Origin: Quercus robur
Taxonomy: Eukaryota; Streptophyta; Magnoliopsida; Fagales; Fagaceae
Length of the DNA stretch: 64,000 nt
NCBI RefSeq assembly: GCF_932294415.1
Contig: NC_065535.1
Location: 27,250,782-27,314,781 of the forward strand
Reading direction: 5' to 3'
A program made the translations under genes and the position numbers. Under the pieces are notes generated by a model. That model searched no databases. It was not told the DNA's origin and worked only from the letters and a program-made list of their open reading frames with translations. Shown here one piece after another: positions 45,240-56,900 of this stretch (position 1 is its first letter; every line of letters starts with the position of its first letter).

Positions 45240-46075
45240 CACCTCAAGAGAAAGAGGAGTTGGTGGAATTCCTCAAGAGGAACGTTGACATATTCGCTTG
45301 GAATGCTTATGAAGCTCCAAGGGTGGATCTGAGCTTCATCTGTCATCATTTGAACATCAACCCATCTGTCGTCCCCAGAAAGCAACCACCTCGGCACTCA
45401 CCTAAGGATCATTCTGATGACGTCAAAGACAAGGTGATGAAACTTAAGCAAACTGGGGCTATTAAAGAAGTGTTTTACCTTGAATGGTTAGCCAACACTG
45501 TGGTGGTGAAGAAGAAAAATGGAAAATGACGGGTATGTGTGGACTTCACAAATTTGAACAAAACATATCCTTAAAACCCTTTTCCCATGCCTCAGATCGA
45601 CCAGCTAATGGATGCCACTGTAGGTTATCCTTGGATGAGCTTTTTGGATGTCTTTCAAGGATACCATCAAATACCTCTAGCTGTGAACGATCAAGAGAGG
45701 ACAACTTTTATCACACCTCTTGGGAATTACCATTACAAAGTGATGCCCTTTAGTTTGAAAAATGCAGGCGCTACCTACCAGAGGATGATGACTAGGATGT
45801 TTGAGCCACGGTTAGGGAAAAACATTGAGATTTATATCGATGATATGGTGGTAAAGAGTAAGGCAGAGTCCGAGCATGTTAATGACCTCGGGAATATTTT
45901 TGATATCTTGAGAAGACATAAGCTTCGACTTAATGCTTCCAAGTGTTCTTTTGGTGTTGGATCACGGAAGTTCCTGGGCTACATGGTCATACACCGCGGA
46001 ATTGAATTCAACCCCAACCAGATTAAGGCAATCAACGATCTGCGACCACCTCGGAATCCCAAAGAGGTCTAGAAG
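45240..46075 (+). pseudogene. gypsy reverse transcriptase (broken)
   Basis: Contains VDLSFICHHLNINP, VVVKKKNGK, SFLDVFQGYHQIPL, MPFSLKNAGATYQRMM, the YIDDMVVKS catalytic motif (Y-x-D-D present) and FLGYMVIHRGIEFNPNQ. In-frame stops at 45527 (TGA in place of a tryptophan codon), near 45572 and 46070. Confidence 0.85.
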
Positions 46076-46084
46076 CTTACAAAA

Positions 46085-47130
46085 TGACCGCTACCCTAAA
46101 CTGGTTCATTTCCGATCAGCAAACAGGTATAGGCCTTTCTTTCAGTTTTTGAGCAAGTGGAAGGGGTTCAAATGGACTGAGGAATGTGTCCTGACTTTCC
46201 AACAATTGAAAGAATATTTGTCTCAGCCACCCATCATGTCCAGACTTGAGGTGGATGAGGTTTTGTTTGCCTACATCGCAGTAGCCTCCTACACGGTAAG
46301 TTTGGTGCTAATACAGGTTGATAATGGTATACAAAGGCCAGTTTATTATGTGAGCAAGTCACTACATGAAGCTGAGGTCCGTTACTTACCACTGGAGAGG
46401 GCCATTCTGGTAGTGGTACATGCTACACATAAGCAACCCCACTATTTCCAATCACACACCGTTGTTGTCCTTACCTAACTTCCACTTAAATCTCTACTTC
46501 AGAGTGCTGATTACATAGGGAGAATTGCAAAGGGGGGCATGATTCTAGAGGCTTTTGATATCAAATACATGTCTCGCACCTCTGTCAAAGGTTAGGTCCT
46601 TGTCGACTTGGTAGCTAAGTTTACTGAAACCCCATTAGAAGAGAAGGTAAAGGAGCAGAACATGGACGGAAAATCAATTGGAACAATCTCCGTACAAAAG
46701 CCTTTATCCTGGAGGGTTTACGTTGATGGCGTAGCAAACCACAGGAGATCTGGAGTGGGGCTAATCTTGATATCTCCAGAGAGGATCACGATTGAGAAAT
46801 CCCTTAGATTGGGCTTCTCAGCTACAAACAATGAAGTTGAATATGAAGCTCTGCTGGTAGAGATGATTATGGTTCGGAAAATGGGTGGAAAAGCTGTAGA
46901 TGTATTCTCTGATTCGAGGTTGGTGGTGGGCCAAGTCCAATGAGAGTTGGAGGCTAGAGATCCCAAAATGCAGGAATACTTGAGCCAGATTAGACATTTA
47001 TAGTCTAGGTTTGAGTCTTTTAATCTATCACAAGTTCCTAGAAGTAGAAATACCCATGCGGACTCTCTTGCCACACTGGCAACATTTTCGGCACAAAGTT
47101 TACATTGGGTGATCCTTGTAGAGGACTTAT
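46085..47130 (+). pseudogene. gypsy RNase H regions (broken)
   Basis: First the RNase H linked to reverse transcriptase (LEVDEVLFAYIAVASYTVSL, YYVSKSLHEAEVRYLPLERA), then a second RNase H-like fold (VYVDGVANHRRSGVGLILIS, NNEVEYEALLVEM, FSDSRLVVGQV, RSRNTHADSLATLA). Several stops and a frameshift. Confidence 0.75.
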
Positions 47131-47189
47131 GCAAACCCACTAAGTTAAGAGGAAATGAGATCTGTGTTCATCAAATAAGAGTGGGCCCT

Positions 47190-48397
47190 AGCTGAATGGA
47201 CTCTATTGTACTATTCCTTAAGGAAGATGTCTTACCTGAGAATAAGTTCGAGGCTGACAAGGTACGGAGAAATGCTCCTCAATCTTGGCTGTCCGAGGAT
47301 CAAAAGTTGTATAAGAGGTCCTTTTTTGGCCCCTATCTGTTGTGCATACACCCCGAAACAGTTGAGCTACTCCTGGAAGAATTACATGAAAGAATTTATG
47401 GAAGCCACACTGGGGGCAGATCTTTGTCTCACAGAGCCTTCACACAAGACTATTAATGGCCAAATATGCAGAAAGAAGCACAAGACTACGTGAAGAAGTG
47501 CGACCAATGTCAAAGATTTGCACTAAACATTCATCAATCAGGAGGAGTCCTCAATCCTCTATCCAGCCCTTGGCCTTTTGCACAGTGCGGGTTGGATATT
47601 GTAGGCCCTTTCCCTAAGGCAGCAAAGAATAAGAGGTATTTGTTGGTCGGCACAGACTACTTCACCAAGTGGGTTGAAACTGAACCACTGGCAAATATCA
47701 GGAACATGGATGCCAAAAGATTTGTCTGGAAAAATATTGTCACACGATTTGGAATCCCTATGCCCTCATCTCGGACAATGGACTTCAATTTAATAGTAAA
47801 GCCTTCAGGAGATACTGTTGTGATCTAGGAATAAAGAACAAGTATTCCACTCCGACCTATCTACAAGGGAATGGGCAGGTCGAGGCTGTCAATAAGGTCA
47901 TAGTGAGTGGACTTAAAAATAGATTGGACGACGCAAAGGAAAAGTGGGTGGAAGAGTTGCCACACATCCTTTTGACATATCGGACTACTCCTCGTAAATC
48001 CATTGGGGAGACGCCCTTTTCAATGACTTATGGGGCCGAGGTTGTTATTCCTTTGGAAACTGGATTCCCCACACTAAGAACAAGTTCTTTCACTCTGAGC
48101 ATCAACGATGGGCTATTGGAGAAGAGCTTGGACTTAATTGAAGAGCGTAGAAAAAATGCCATGGTCCAATTGGCCTACTACCAACACAAGCTCAAGCAAG
48201 GGTATGATGCCAACATAAAGCTAAGGCCACTAACAGTTGGAGACTTGGTTTTAAGAAAGGTTATAGGAACTGTAAAGAACCCAGCATGGGGAAAATTGGG
48301 ACCCAACTGGGAAGGGTCATATCATATCACATCGGTGGCCGAAATAGGTGCATATTATCTTGAAGATCTAGAGAAAAAGGCTGCACCACACCCCTGA
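47190..48397 (+). pseudogene. gypsy integrase (broken)
   Basis: Zinc-binding HHCC part (ELHERIYGSHTGGRSL, CDQCQRF), core domain with GLDIVGPFPKA, a frameshift near 47760 at the second catalytic aspartate, then YLQGNGQVEAVNK with the catalytic glutamate, YRTTPRKSIGETPFSMTYG and a C-terminal LRPLTVGDLVLRKV part ending TGA. Confidence 0.85.
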
Positions 48398-49480
48398 AAT
48401 GTACATAACCTTAGAAGATATTATTATTAATGAAGGTTTTCTTCACCCTATTTGGGTTTATTATATTGCATATCATGTTTTTTTGCTATCTATCTAAGTA
48501 TCAAACAGAACTTTAGTCATACCTGACTCCTTGGATCACATACCTTGGGTTAATTGATATCTTTTAATCATTGTACTAAGTATTAAACAGAAATTTAGCT
48601 ATGCCTGGCTCCTCAAACCACATGCTTTGGGGAAATTAATACTCTTTGACATCTATCTAAGTATCAAACAGAACCTTGGTCATGCTTGGCTCCTCAAATC
48701 ACATATCTTGGGTAAATTGATATCTTTCAATCATTGTACTAATTATTAAACAGAACTTGAGCTATGCCTGGCTCCTTGAACCACATGCTTTGAAGAAATT
48801 AATACTCCTTGACATCTATCTAAGTATCAAACGGGACCTCGGTCATGTCTGGCTCCTCAAACCACATACCTTGAGGTAATTAACATCTTTCGATCATTGA
48901 TACTTCCTATCATCTTTGACTAGTGTCCGAGCAAAGCCTTAGTTTTTCTCAGACTTTTTGGATTACATACTTAAGGTAAAATAAGTACTTCCTATTGATT
49001 ACTTAAATATCAAATATGATCAACTACTCCAAATAGCTAAGATCTTCATTGTGGTAACAAACTCAAGTGGATATTCATAAGCATCACTTAAAGCATTTAT
49101 AGCTGTATACAAGTCATATTATTGGGTATTGTTCTTGAAATTATACCTTGCCGAGATGATGGACTTCATAAATTTCACCTATTTTGCTACTAATCATATG
49201 AAATGCGATGAATTTTCCACTACTCATGCAGATTGGTGATAGAGGTTTTACTTTATTACTACTTTCATTAAGTGTTAGATAAAATAGAAATCATATCAAC
49301 TCCAATATACGAATCACAGGATGAAAGAAAATACTTACAACTTTCATTAATAAAGGCTTTAAGATAAGGCAGATCAAGTACAAAGAGGTAACTTGATTAC
49401 ACATTGTGAAAACCACAACAACAATAACAACAACAACAACAACAACAACAACAAAAAAGGGAAGAGAGCTATGCAAAAGT
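48398..49480 (+). repeat. tandem repeat spacer between integrase and antisense ORF
   Basis: At about 48486-48900 a unit near 162 bp recurs about 2.5 times, each start marked CTATCTAAGTATCAAAC (near 48489, 48653 and 48814). Each unit consists of two related halves of about 81 bp with the shared core TGCCTGGCTCCT(C/T)(A/G)AA(A/C)CACAT. A (CAA)n microsatellite lies at 49421-49453. No coding sequence. Confidence 0.75.
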
Positions 49481-52148
49481 CTACTTCTTTTTTATTACAA
49501 TTTTTCCTTGGGGAGGGGCCTTAGATTGCTGGGCTGCAGCCTCTAAGGATCCTTGGTCAGTACCTTTGAGGTCACCCTTAGCAGGAATTGGGAGAGTTGC
49601 AAGGACAATCTCCATATTGGATGCCTCATTATCTTTAGTGGGATCCTGGGGAATAGCCGGGGGCATGGTGGCATCAGGGGGCACACCTTTGGTAACCTCG
49701 GCCTCTTTCTCATTCACCCCCGGCTGCTCAGCCACCTTTGGAGGGCTGCCAGAGGAGGGAAGGGCCTTCTCAGATTCGCTCTTCTCTGGATCGGCCACCT
49801 CTGGAGGAGTGTCTGCCTTAGAGTTGCTGGAGGAAGGAAGGCGAATGGCTTCAGGGTAATAAACATTTTCTGCCTTCCTAAGCACAGAGGAAGCCTCAAT
49901 CCCAGCTTGGTTGATGGCTTTGTCCCACACTTGGGCGCAGTAAAGCCTACAAACCCCTAGGACCTCGGCCCTAAGGGCATCCTCGGTCTCGGCCACCCTA
50001 ATGTCATATCCATGTTGCTCGGCCTCCTCCCTGGCTTTCTCTGCCTCCTCCCTAGACTTTTTAGCTTAAGCCTTAGCCTTCTCAACCTCCTCCAATTTTT
50101 TCTTCGGGGCAATGATCTGCTCCTTAGAGGCAGCCAGCTAGTCCTCGGTGTTACACCGAAGCACCCTCTGGCCTTCGGCTTGCTTCTCCACAGTGTTCAG
50201 GGTAGTGGTGGCACTTTTTCTTTCCTTTTCCTCCTCTTGCAGTTTGCTCTTCAGTTTGTGATTATTTTTTCAGCCATGTGGAAGGCATCTACGGCTGCTA
50301 TCCTCCTGTCCTCTTCCTCCTGCATTCTCCGATGGGAGTGGTTCACCATCTCCTCAGCCCTAAAAGTGGCTTGGATAGCCTAGAAAGGAAAAGGAGTACA
50401 ATTTAAAAAAATAAAAAATAAAAAACCTTAACTTAACTTTACTTTACTTAAAATCTTGCTTACCATGGCCAAGTCCCTTTTTAATCCAAGGAAGACTTCA
50501 TGCTGCCTCATGGATCTGAGGTCAGCCATGTCCTTGGGTAGAAGCAGGGATTGCTTCACCACATCTGCCACATACCCAGTCGTGCCCCGCTGGAAGTCTT
50601 GGATGGAGGCATCACTAGGAAGGGGAGCTCCATCCAGCTCCATGTGAGGGGCCCAGACAAGGACCGCAGTCCGGTGGTCAACCCTTCTTTCCCCCTCAGT
50701 AGCGAACCTCGTTTGCATCGTCCGAGGTTGCTTAGCCCCCCTTTGAGGTTCGGTCTCTTAAGGAGGTTGTTTTTTCCCAACCTCTATCACGTCTTTCCCT
50801 TTCTCCACACTTTTCCTCTTGTGGTAGGCTGGATCAAGTTAGATTGGTTGGACAGGTGGAGGAGTGGGGAGTCTGGTCTGAGGCGCCTTCCCTGGAGCAT
50901 CCCTCCCCGGCTAAGACTCTAACAGCTCCTAAAGTGTGGACCTCTGTTTGCGTTGGATGCCTATATCAGTAGAGGTGTCCGGAGCTTCTTGGTAAGGACT
51001 AGCTGAGGCTAGGGAAGGAGGGCCGAGGTCAACAGGGGAGGTTTCTCGAAATAAGATTTGGTTGAAGATGCCAAATTTGTCCTCGGAATCTGACACCTCT
51101 ACTACTTCTTCTTCTTCTTCCTCCTTTATCAAGGCGGGATGAGAATAAGTTCCCTCCTCGGCTATATGTTGTAGTGGCTGGGTGACCCTAGGGATGCCCT
51201 CTGGAATCGGACCGGTGGCAAGTGTGCCCTCTAAGACTGAACTGGTAATAAGAAACCCTAGAGCGGCTACACTAATCCTTTGTAGACGCAGGTCCTTTGC
51301 CTTGATTACGCACTTCGGTGCTTGGAAGGCGTTGGAGATTGGCATGTAATCCAGAATAAGGTGAGCAACCGTTAGTTGTTCGTCTGTGTGAACGAACACT
51401 TCAACCTTGAGGATCCTGTCTAGGCTTGCCTGATTCATAAGGCTAAAGTTGGGGACGACAGCGTTTTTGTCTGCAACACCATTAGGAAGGACAAAAAATA
51501 TCATTAGCATACAAACAAACAAACAAACAAAAAAAACAAAAAACAAAACAATGCGAATTATAGAAAATTTCAAGTACAAGTAAAAGAGAAAAGAAGAACG
51601 CAGAAGGTTTAACTTTAAGCGTAACCGTCCTAGATCTAAGACCCCACCTGGCTATCCCTCTCTCATCGGGCAAGGAAGGCCATCGTGCCAATCCCCTGAC
51701 ACGATCAGGAAGTCTTTTTTCAATCCTTTGTTAGATTCAGGCAGGCATTGAATGAGTCTAACTTCGGGGTACCTAGATTTCAGGTAATACCCTTGCCCCT
51801 TTAGGTGATGGAGGTTGTAGACCCAATTAACATCGTGGTGGGTAAGTCCTAACCCCATCCTTTCATTGAGGGCATTTACAGATGCTAGGATCCTAAACAT
51901 GTTTGGGGCACACTAGGTAGGAGCTAACCTATAGGCCCTAAGATAATCCCTAGTTATGGTGCCCATAGGGATCCTCATCCGCCCTCTATGAAGGCAATCA
52001 TCGGGATTACTTCCTCTCCCTCTTGCCTGTCTTCATGCCATCGTCCCTCTTTACAGTACCTAATGCCTACTCGTGGGAGAATCCTATACTGAGCCCTAAA
52101 GTTTCCTATCCCCTCCTCGGAGTCTACTAGACTCTTAAATCTACCCAT
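49481..52148 (-). pseudogene. antisense ORF of the gypsy element (putative gypsy-type transposon protein)
   Basis: Reads right to left. Natural start MGRFKSLVDSEEG at 52148, then, after a frame break near 51975, MFRILASVNALNERMG and the conserved VNWVYNLHHLKGQGYYLKSR and GDWHDGLPCP segment (domain known as putative gypsy type transposon, from memory). Next come a likely intron ending TTGCAG near 51475 and an exon with NAVVPNFSLMNQASLDRIL. A Glu-rich acidic segment and a Pro/Lys-rich part follow, then FQRGTTGYVADVVKQSLLLP. After another intron come AIQATFRAEEMVNHSHRRMQ and a coiled-coil tail ending at 49481. Stops and frame breaks show decay. TTGATATAAATATC at about 52408-52421 on the minus strand may be its TATA box. 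Function unknown. Confidence 0.7.
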
Positions 52149-52694
52149 TTCTAGAAGGGTTTGGAGAGAACTAGAGAGGTTGAAAGGAGAGAATGGAGTC
52201 AAGGAGAGGTAAAGTACGAAAAACAGAAAAATATATAGAAAATAGAGTATGGAGATTTGTGAAGACTTACAGAAATAAGGAGGGTATTCTCAGACATACT
52301 TTTAATATTTGTAGAGGCATGAGTAAGTTAAGAGAGTTGGCAGGTTCAATGTATAAGCGCTAGAGCTAAGTGAATGCTAAAATAAGATGAAAGATTGATT
52401 GAAGTGATATTTATATCAAAGAGAAAGCTACAGAGCAGGAAAGTTCCCGCTCAAGTCCCAGCAGAGTTCTCAGCCGTTGGATTTGCATTGCACCGTAGAA
52501 TGTGGGGGACATGCGGCCGTAAAAATTTAATGAGGAGCGCATCTCATAAGCAGAAGCGTTAAGAGCGTGTCTCGGGCAGTTAAAGAGGCGTTTACTCAGG
52601 CAAAGGTGATGTTTGATAGGCACAAACTGGCTAAGGTGACTTCGAAATCCTCCTTTCTTACCAAGGAGCCAGAAAGAAGAATCTTGAGGGGTTA

Positions 52695-53100
52695 TTGTAG
52701 GGATATTGGGCCTAGAAGTTTGTTATCTGTTTATATATTGGGCCTGTGGCCCAATTTGAGGACGAGGGTTTGTCCGAGGAGGAGATATCTTTGTCAGAAG
52801 AGACTGCGTTAGTAAGTTGATAGATTAGTCTTGGTCATAACAGTTCAAGAGGTGGGCCGAGGATAAGCACATCCTCGGCTAACCAATGCCGAGGTCTGAA
52901 AAGATTGTTTATCGTCCAGGGTAATGTTCCAGGAAGTTCCGTTGGCGTGGATATGTATTGCAGTGACATCAGACAGGGAGAAATCCTAAAAATATCTTAG
53001 GAGAAAGCTGCTGCCTCCGCATTAAATGCACTACAGTATTCGCGCATTGCATGAGACACTGTCTAATTCTATCTAAAAGCACATTAGCTGAAAAATACTC
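52695..53100 (+). repeat. 3' LTR of the gypsy element (3' end missing)
   Basis: Starts TGTAGGGATATTGGGCC and keeps the central part missing from the 5' LTR (AAAGCTGCTGCCTCCGCATT, also in the LTR at 718-1490). It fades into unique DNA near 53100 without the expected LTR end. Confidence 0.7.
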
Positions 53101-54049
53101 ATAACCCGTTTTTCTGGTTCAGTTCATTCTGCTGCTTCTTTTCTTTTCTGTTTCATTTTTTGCTTAAACTGTTTTTTATGGGGGGTTCCAAATAGCAACC
53201 TAAGTGCTTTCGGAAGTTGTTTCATGTAATGTTGAGGGGTGAATTGATTCCACTGGTTTCCATTTCTTATGGTTGAAAAATATCAGTATATGATCTTAAT
53301 ATAGACTTTTCAGTTCATATGGGCCTCTTGTCAATATTTTGACCGAACATACCAGTGGACTTACCAAACCATAGAATCAACATGGCAACAAGTCAGATAT
53401 AAAACAATCGGTCTAGGATAGGACAACAGATTATTTTTTTTGTCAACTCTAACGTGGTTTTCTATCCATTTTACATTAACTTACAATTGTGTCAAAGTTA
53501 AGGTAAAAAAAAAATAATAATAATAATAATTTGTGGTCTAAGATTTTCTCATGTGGAACTAGTTCATGTTCATAGGCCATTTGGGGAGGTAAAATAAGCA
53601 GAAAACCAGCCAACAAAAATGAATCAACAAATCATTAGTTAACATAGCCCAAGGAATGAAAAAATAAGAGAAATTTACACAAATTTTACAGGCAAGAGTG
53701 TGAAAGGCAGTAACAAAGTTTCTGTTCACAGTCGACACACCTCCATTCCCCAACCATATGTACTTCAGAATTTGTCTCTCATGCATCCCGAGTCCCAGAC
53801 TGTTTTTTCACCATTAATGGTTTACAATTCAAACCAAACAACAAAAATCCCAAAATAACTTTTAAAAGAACATATAAATAAAATCCCTCACCCCCCACAT
53901 TTTAAATTTCCAAACAAAATTAAGTTTCAAAGAAATATTAAACCCTGTATTAAAAACAAAGAACCCTGTTGCTTATTCTGCAATTCAATGCCCTCCCAAT
54001 TGACAGGAATTTACACCCACCAGCCACAAAGGTATTTGCTTAATTAAGC
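53101..54049. other. patellin 3' flank
   Basis: AT-rich non-coding DNA between the truncated LTR and the patellin stop codon. The part next to 54049 (about 53930-54049) probably includes the 3' UTR. No separate gene seen. Confidence 0.5.
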
Positions 54050-56389
54050 TTAATCTGACGATGGTTTGGTCTTGGACCTGTAGAGGAGCTTCTTCTTCTT
54101 GGAGGTTTGGTTATCAAAGGTAAGCACCACTTTACCAGGCCCTCCTACTTTGAAGCTGTTAGAGATCACTGTTTCATCAGTTGGGGCAATCTTCCTTGAC
54201 TTCTGTACAATCACAGTGTACCCGCCCTCCTCGTCCGGCACAAATTCAGCTCCATAGCTGACATCCCAACCAACAACTCTGACTTCCCAAACCAGCATGC
54301 CAGTCTACAAATTTCAACAATTCCCAATCATAAATTACATGATATACAGCTAATTATAACACTGTCCATTAATTAATAAATTTTATTTATTTGATCAAAG
54401 GTAGGCCTGGCTAGTACCTCAGTATTAGGGAATTCAATGGTCTCTTTAGATGATGGTTTGATTGTATACTCGGTAACAGGGTCTTCAGTGGTGAATTCTT
54501 GTTCATCCTCCCTCTTCAGCCCACCATACTGAACTGGCACTTGCTCAGGAGCTATATATCTGTTTAATTAACCAAACAAGTGGATCAATAAGAGAAACAG
54601 GCCCAATTTTAAACCTTTTCCATTTCATTCATTTCACGATTAAGATTTTATGTCTCAGATCTAACAATATACATACTGTCTCATGTTAGATTTCTTATAT
54701 ATTTAATAACCATGAAATGAATCCATATACAAAGGTAAAGAGAAAGAAATGAATGAATGAAGTAGAGTTTATTACTTGAAAAGTGTTTCAGCAGACTTTG
54801 ATGGGCCTGCAAATACAAACTTGCTCTTGGTCCTTTGTGTCAGGAATGGACTAATCATTCTATTATAAGCAAGGTACCACCATGGAACGTTGATAAACAC
54901 CTTCAATAACCAAAAACCCCACCAGTCAATAAGAAGATCAAAACCCAGATTTAATTAAACAATTTAAAAAAAAAAATTTAAGGAAAAATTAATATTTATG
55001 TACCTGTTTAGCTAGGAACTCAGGGTAGTTATCCTGAAGCAATTGAACAGCCAACTTGGTGGCCTGCCAGAGCTCCCTCTTGCCAATTCCAAAGGAGTTT
55101 TTGAAATCATTGACCTGAACAAAGGAAGAGATGCCAGTAGGACTGAAGTCAAGCTTCCTAATACTCTTCTCCAAGAACTGAATCCTCCATTTAAGGAACT
55201 TCTGGCGCTTCTCATCAGTTGAGAAAGTATTCTGATACAAATCCTTGTTCTGGAACTCACTGAAGGCGTTGTAGCAAACAGGATGGCCTTTTTTGTCATA
55301 TCCATGAGTGAAAGCCACCTTGTCCCAATCATTACCATGGTCTTGCTCAAGAAGAGCATCAATTTCGAATTCCTTGCGCCAACGGACCGTGTTCTTTATC
55401 ATAGTGAATGCATCCTTCACCTTGTAATCCCTGGCTCTAAGGAATTTCAAGAGAATTACATCGCTTCTCTCGTCCTGAAGAAGCGGGATTCCCCAGATTG
55501 AGACTTCTTCGGGAGCTGGAGGAGGAGTGACTTCTTCTTTAGGTTCCTCTGTTTCTGTTGTGGGCGGAGGAGGAGGAGCCGAGACTTCCACTATGGTCTC
55601 TTTGATTTCCTCAACAGTCTTCGCACCATCCTCATCGACAATAGAGGTCTCCTTTTCCACAACAACAGCAACAACCTCTTCAGTGGGTGGTGGTGGTGGT
55701 GGTGTAACCTTCTCTTCTTCTTCTTCTACTTTTGCTTCAATCGTAATCGAGGACGAGGCTTCTTGTTCCACTTTAGGAGTCACTAAAGCAATCAACTCTT
55801 TTTCTTCTTCTTCTTCTTTTTTGGCTTCCGCCACTTCTTCCTTCAATTTTGAAGCCTCTTCTTTCACTTCTTCAGTTTTTGATTCTTCTTTCACTTCTTC
55901 AGTCTTTGATTCTTCTTTCACTTCTTCAGCAGCAACAGGAGACTTTTCCTTCTCCTCTTTCTTCTCTTCCTTTTTCTCTTCTTCTTTAGGTGGTGGTGGT
56001 GGTGGTGGTGGAGCAGTGAACTCGTGCTTGTTAAGGGCATCTTGGATGAGCTGTTTCAGCTCATCAAGTGCCTTCTTTTGTAAATCAGGGAGCTCCCCAA
56101 CTACATAGCTTTCTTCCTTGAAAGAATCCGATTGGGCAACATTAACTGCTTCTTCTGACGGTTTGGTTTTTTCCTTTTCCTCTATCGAAGTGGCTTTTTC
56201 TCCCTCCACCAATTCTTCAAAAGTAACAGGCTTTTCCGGTGCTTCTGGCTCCGGCTCTGGTGCTGGTGCTGGAGCTGGTTCATTTTCTGTGATGGGTTTC
56301 TCAGGTGGGATCACTTCCACCACCTCCTCCACTACCGTTGATGAGGCTGCTACTTCTGGCGCTGGCTTTTGATGCTGTTCCTCAGCCAT
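54050..56389 (-). CDS. patellin (CRAL-TRIO/Sec14 and GOLD domain protein), PATL3-like
   Basis: Exons, read on the minus strand, are 56389-55004, 54900-54776, 54559-54418 and 54304-54050, with GT-AG introns of 103, 216 and 113 bp; 635 residues. Patellins are peripheral membrane proteins that bind phosphoinositides through a Sec14 domain and act in membrane trafficking, cell-plate formation and auxin-carrier placement (family knowledge). Residues 1 to about 290 are disordered and acidic, rich in Glu, Lys and Pro, with three poly-Pro runs and two tandem EEVKEESKT copies. CRAL-TRIO-N follows from about 297 (IWGIPLLQDERSDVILLKFL), Sec14 to about 510 (GHPVCYN, VQVNDFKNSFG, DNYPEF, INVPWWY), then KSAETLFKYIAPEQVPVQYGG leading into the C-terminal GOLD domain (WEVRVVGWDVSYGAEFVP ... 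KKKKLLYRSK). The long N-terminus is typical of PATL3/PATL5-type members. Intact. Confidence 0.93.
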
Positions 56390-56542
56390 GGAAGAAAAAA
56401 AAAACTATATGTTTCTTTGTACTTGTGTTTGTGTTTGAGTTTTGGGCTGGGTTTGAGTTTGTGTGATCAGCGTATGGTGTGTATGTATAGAATAGCAGAG
56501 ATTGTTGGGGGACAGTGGAAGGGCTTAAAAAAGGAGGAGAGG

Positions 56543-56586
<44 letters not shown>

Positions 56587-56900
56587 GAGTTTGGAGAACG
56601 AGCAAGAAGACGGTTGTTGTTGGCTTTCTTGTTGTTGTTGATCCTATGTGTAGAACCAGTCTGTCAGACCAGTTTGCCAGCCAGTACACCACTTCGTTAG
56701 TGGGCCCAGGCAGCCTAGGGTTATTCATTATAAACAAACAACTATCCTCTTTTATTCTTTTTTTTTGGGTTATGTATGGAATTTACTGCCTTTCAGTTTC
56801 ACCGCGCTATTCTTTTTCATTTCTTTCTAATAATTCTCCCTCTTTTTGAGTTTCAAACTTTTAACTTTGCCGTTTGTTTCTACTTTTTTTTTATTTTTGG
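56390..56900 (-). promoter_or_regulatory. patellin 5' leader and promoter
   Basis: Upstream of the patellin ATG. On the minus strand it carries a long (CT)n tract (GA repeat at 56550-56583 on +), about 160-195 bp before the ATG, a common feature of plant promoters and 5' UTRs. The foldback element at 56900 sets the upstream limit. Confidence 0.5.

Larger units (their letters stand above)
42748..53100 (+). mobile_element. Ty3-gypsy retrotransposon with antisense ORF (decayed)
   Basis: 5' LTR at 42748-43099 and 3' LTR from 52695 share the start TGTAGG(A/G)ATATTGGGC and about 230 bp thereafter. Between them lie gag, protease, reverse transcriptase, RNase H and integrase on the + strand in gypsy order, a tandem-repeat spacer, and a minus-strand ORF with introns. 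This is the plan of plant gypsy elements that carry an antisense ORF between integrase and 3' LTR (as in the Tat/Grande group, from memory). Many stops and frameshifts; no target duplication because the 3' LTR appears truncated. Confidence 0.8.

Noticed and set aside
49553..50922. Several + strand open frames in the gypsy 3' region
   Set aside because: Antisense shadows of the minus-strand ORF, which has recognisable protein sequence.
55527..56372. Serine/glycine-rich open frames on the + strand
   Set aside because: Antisense shadow of the Glu-rich patellin exon 1.
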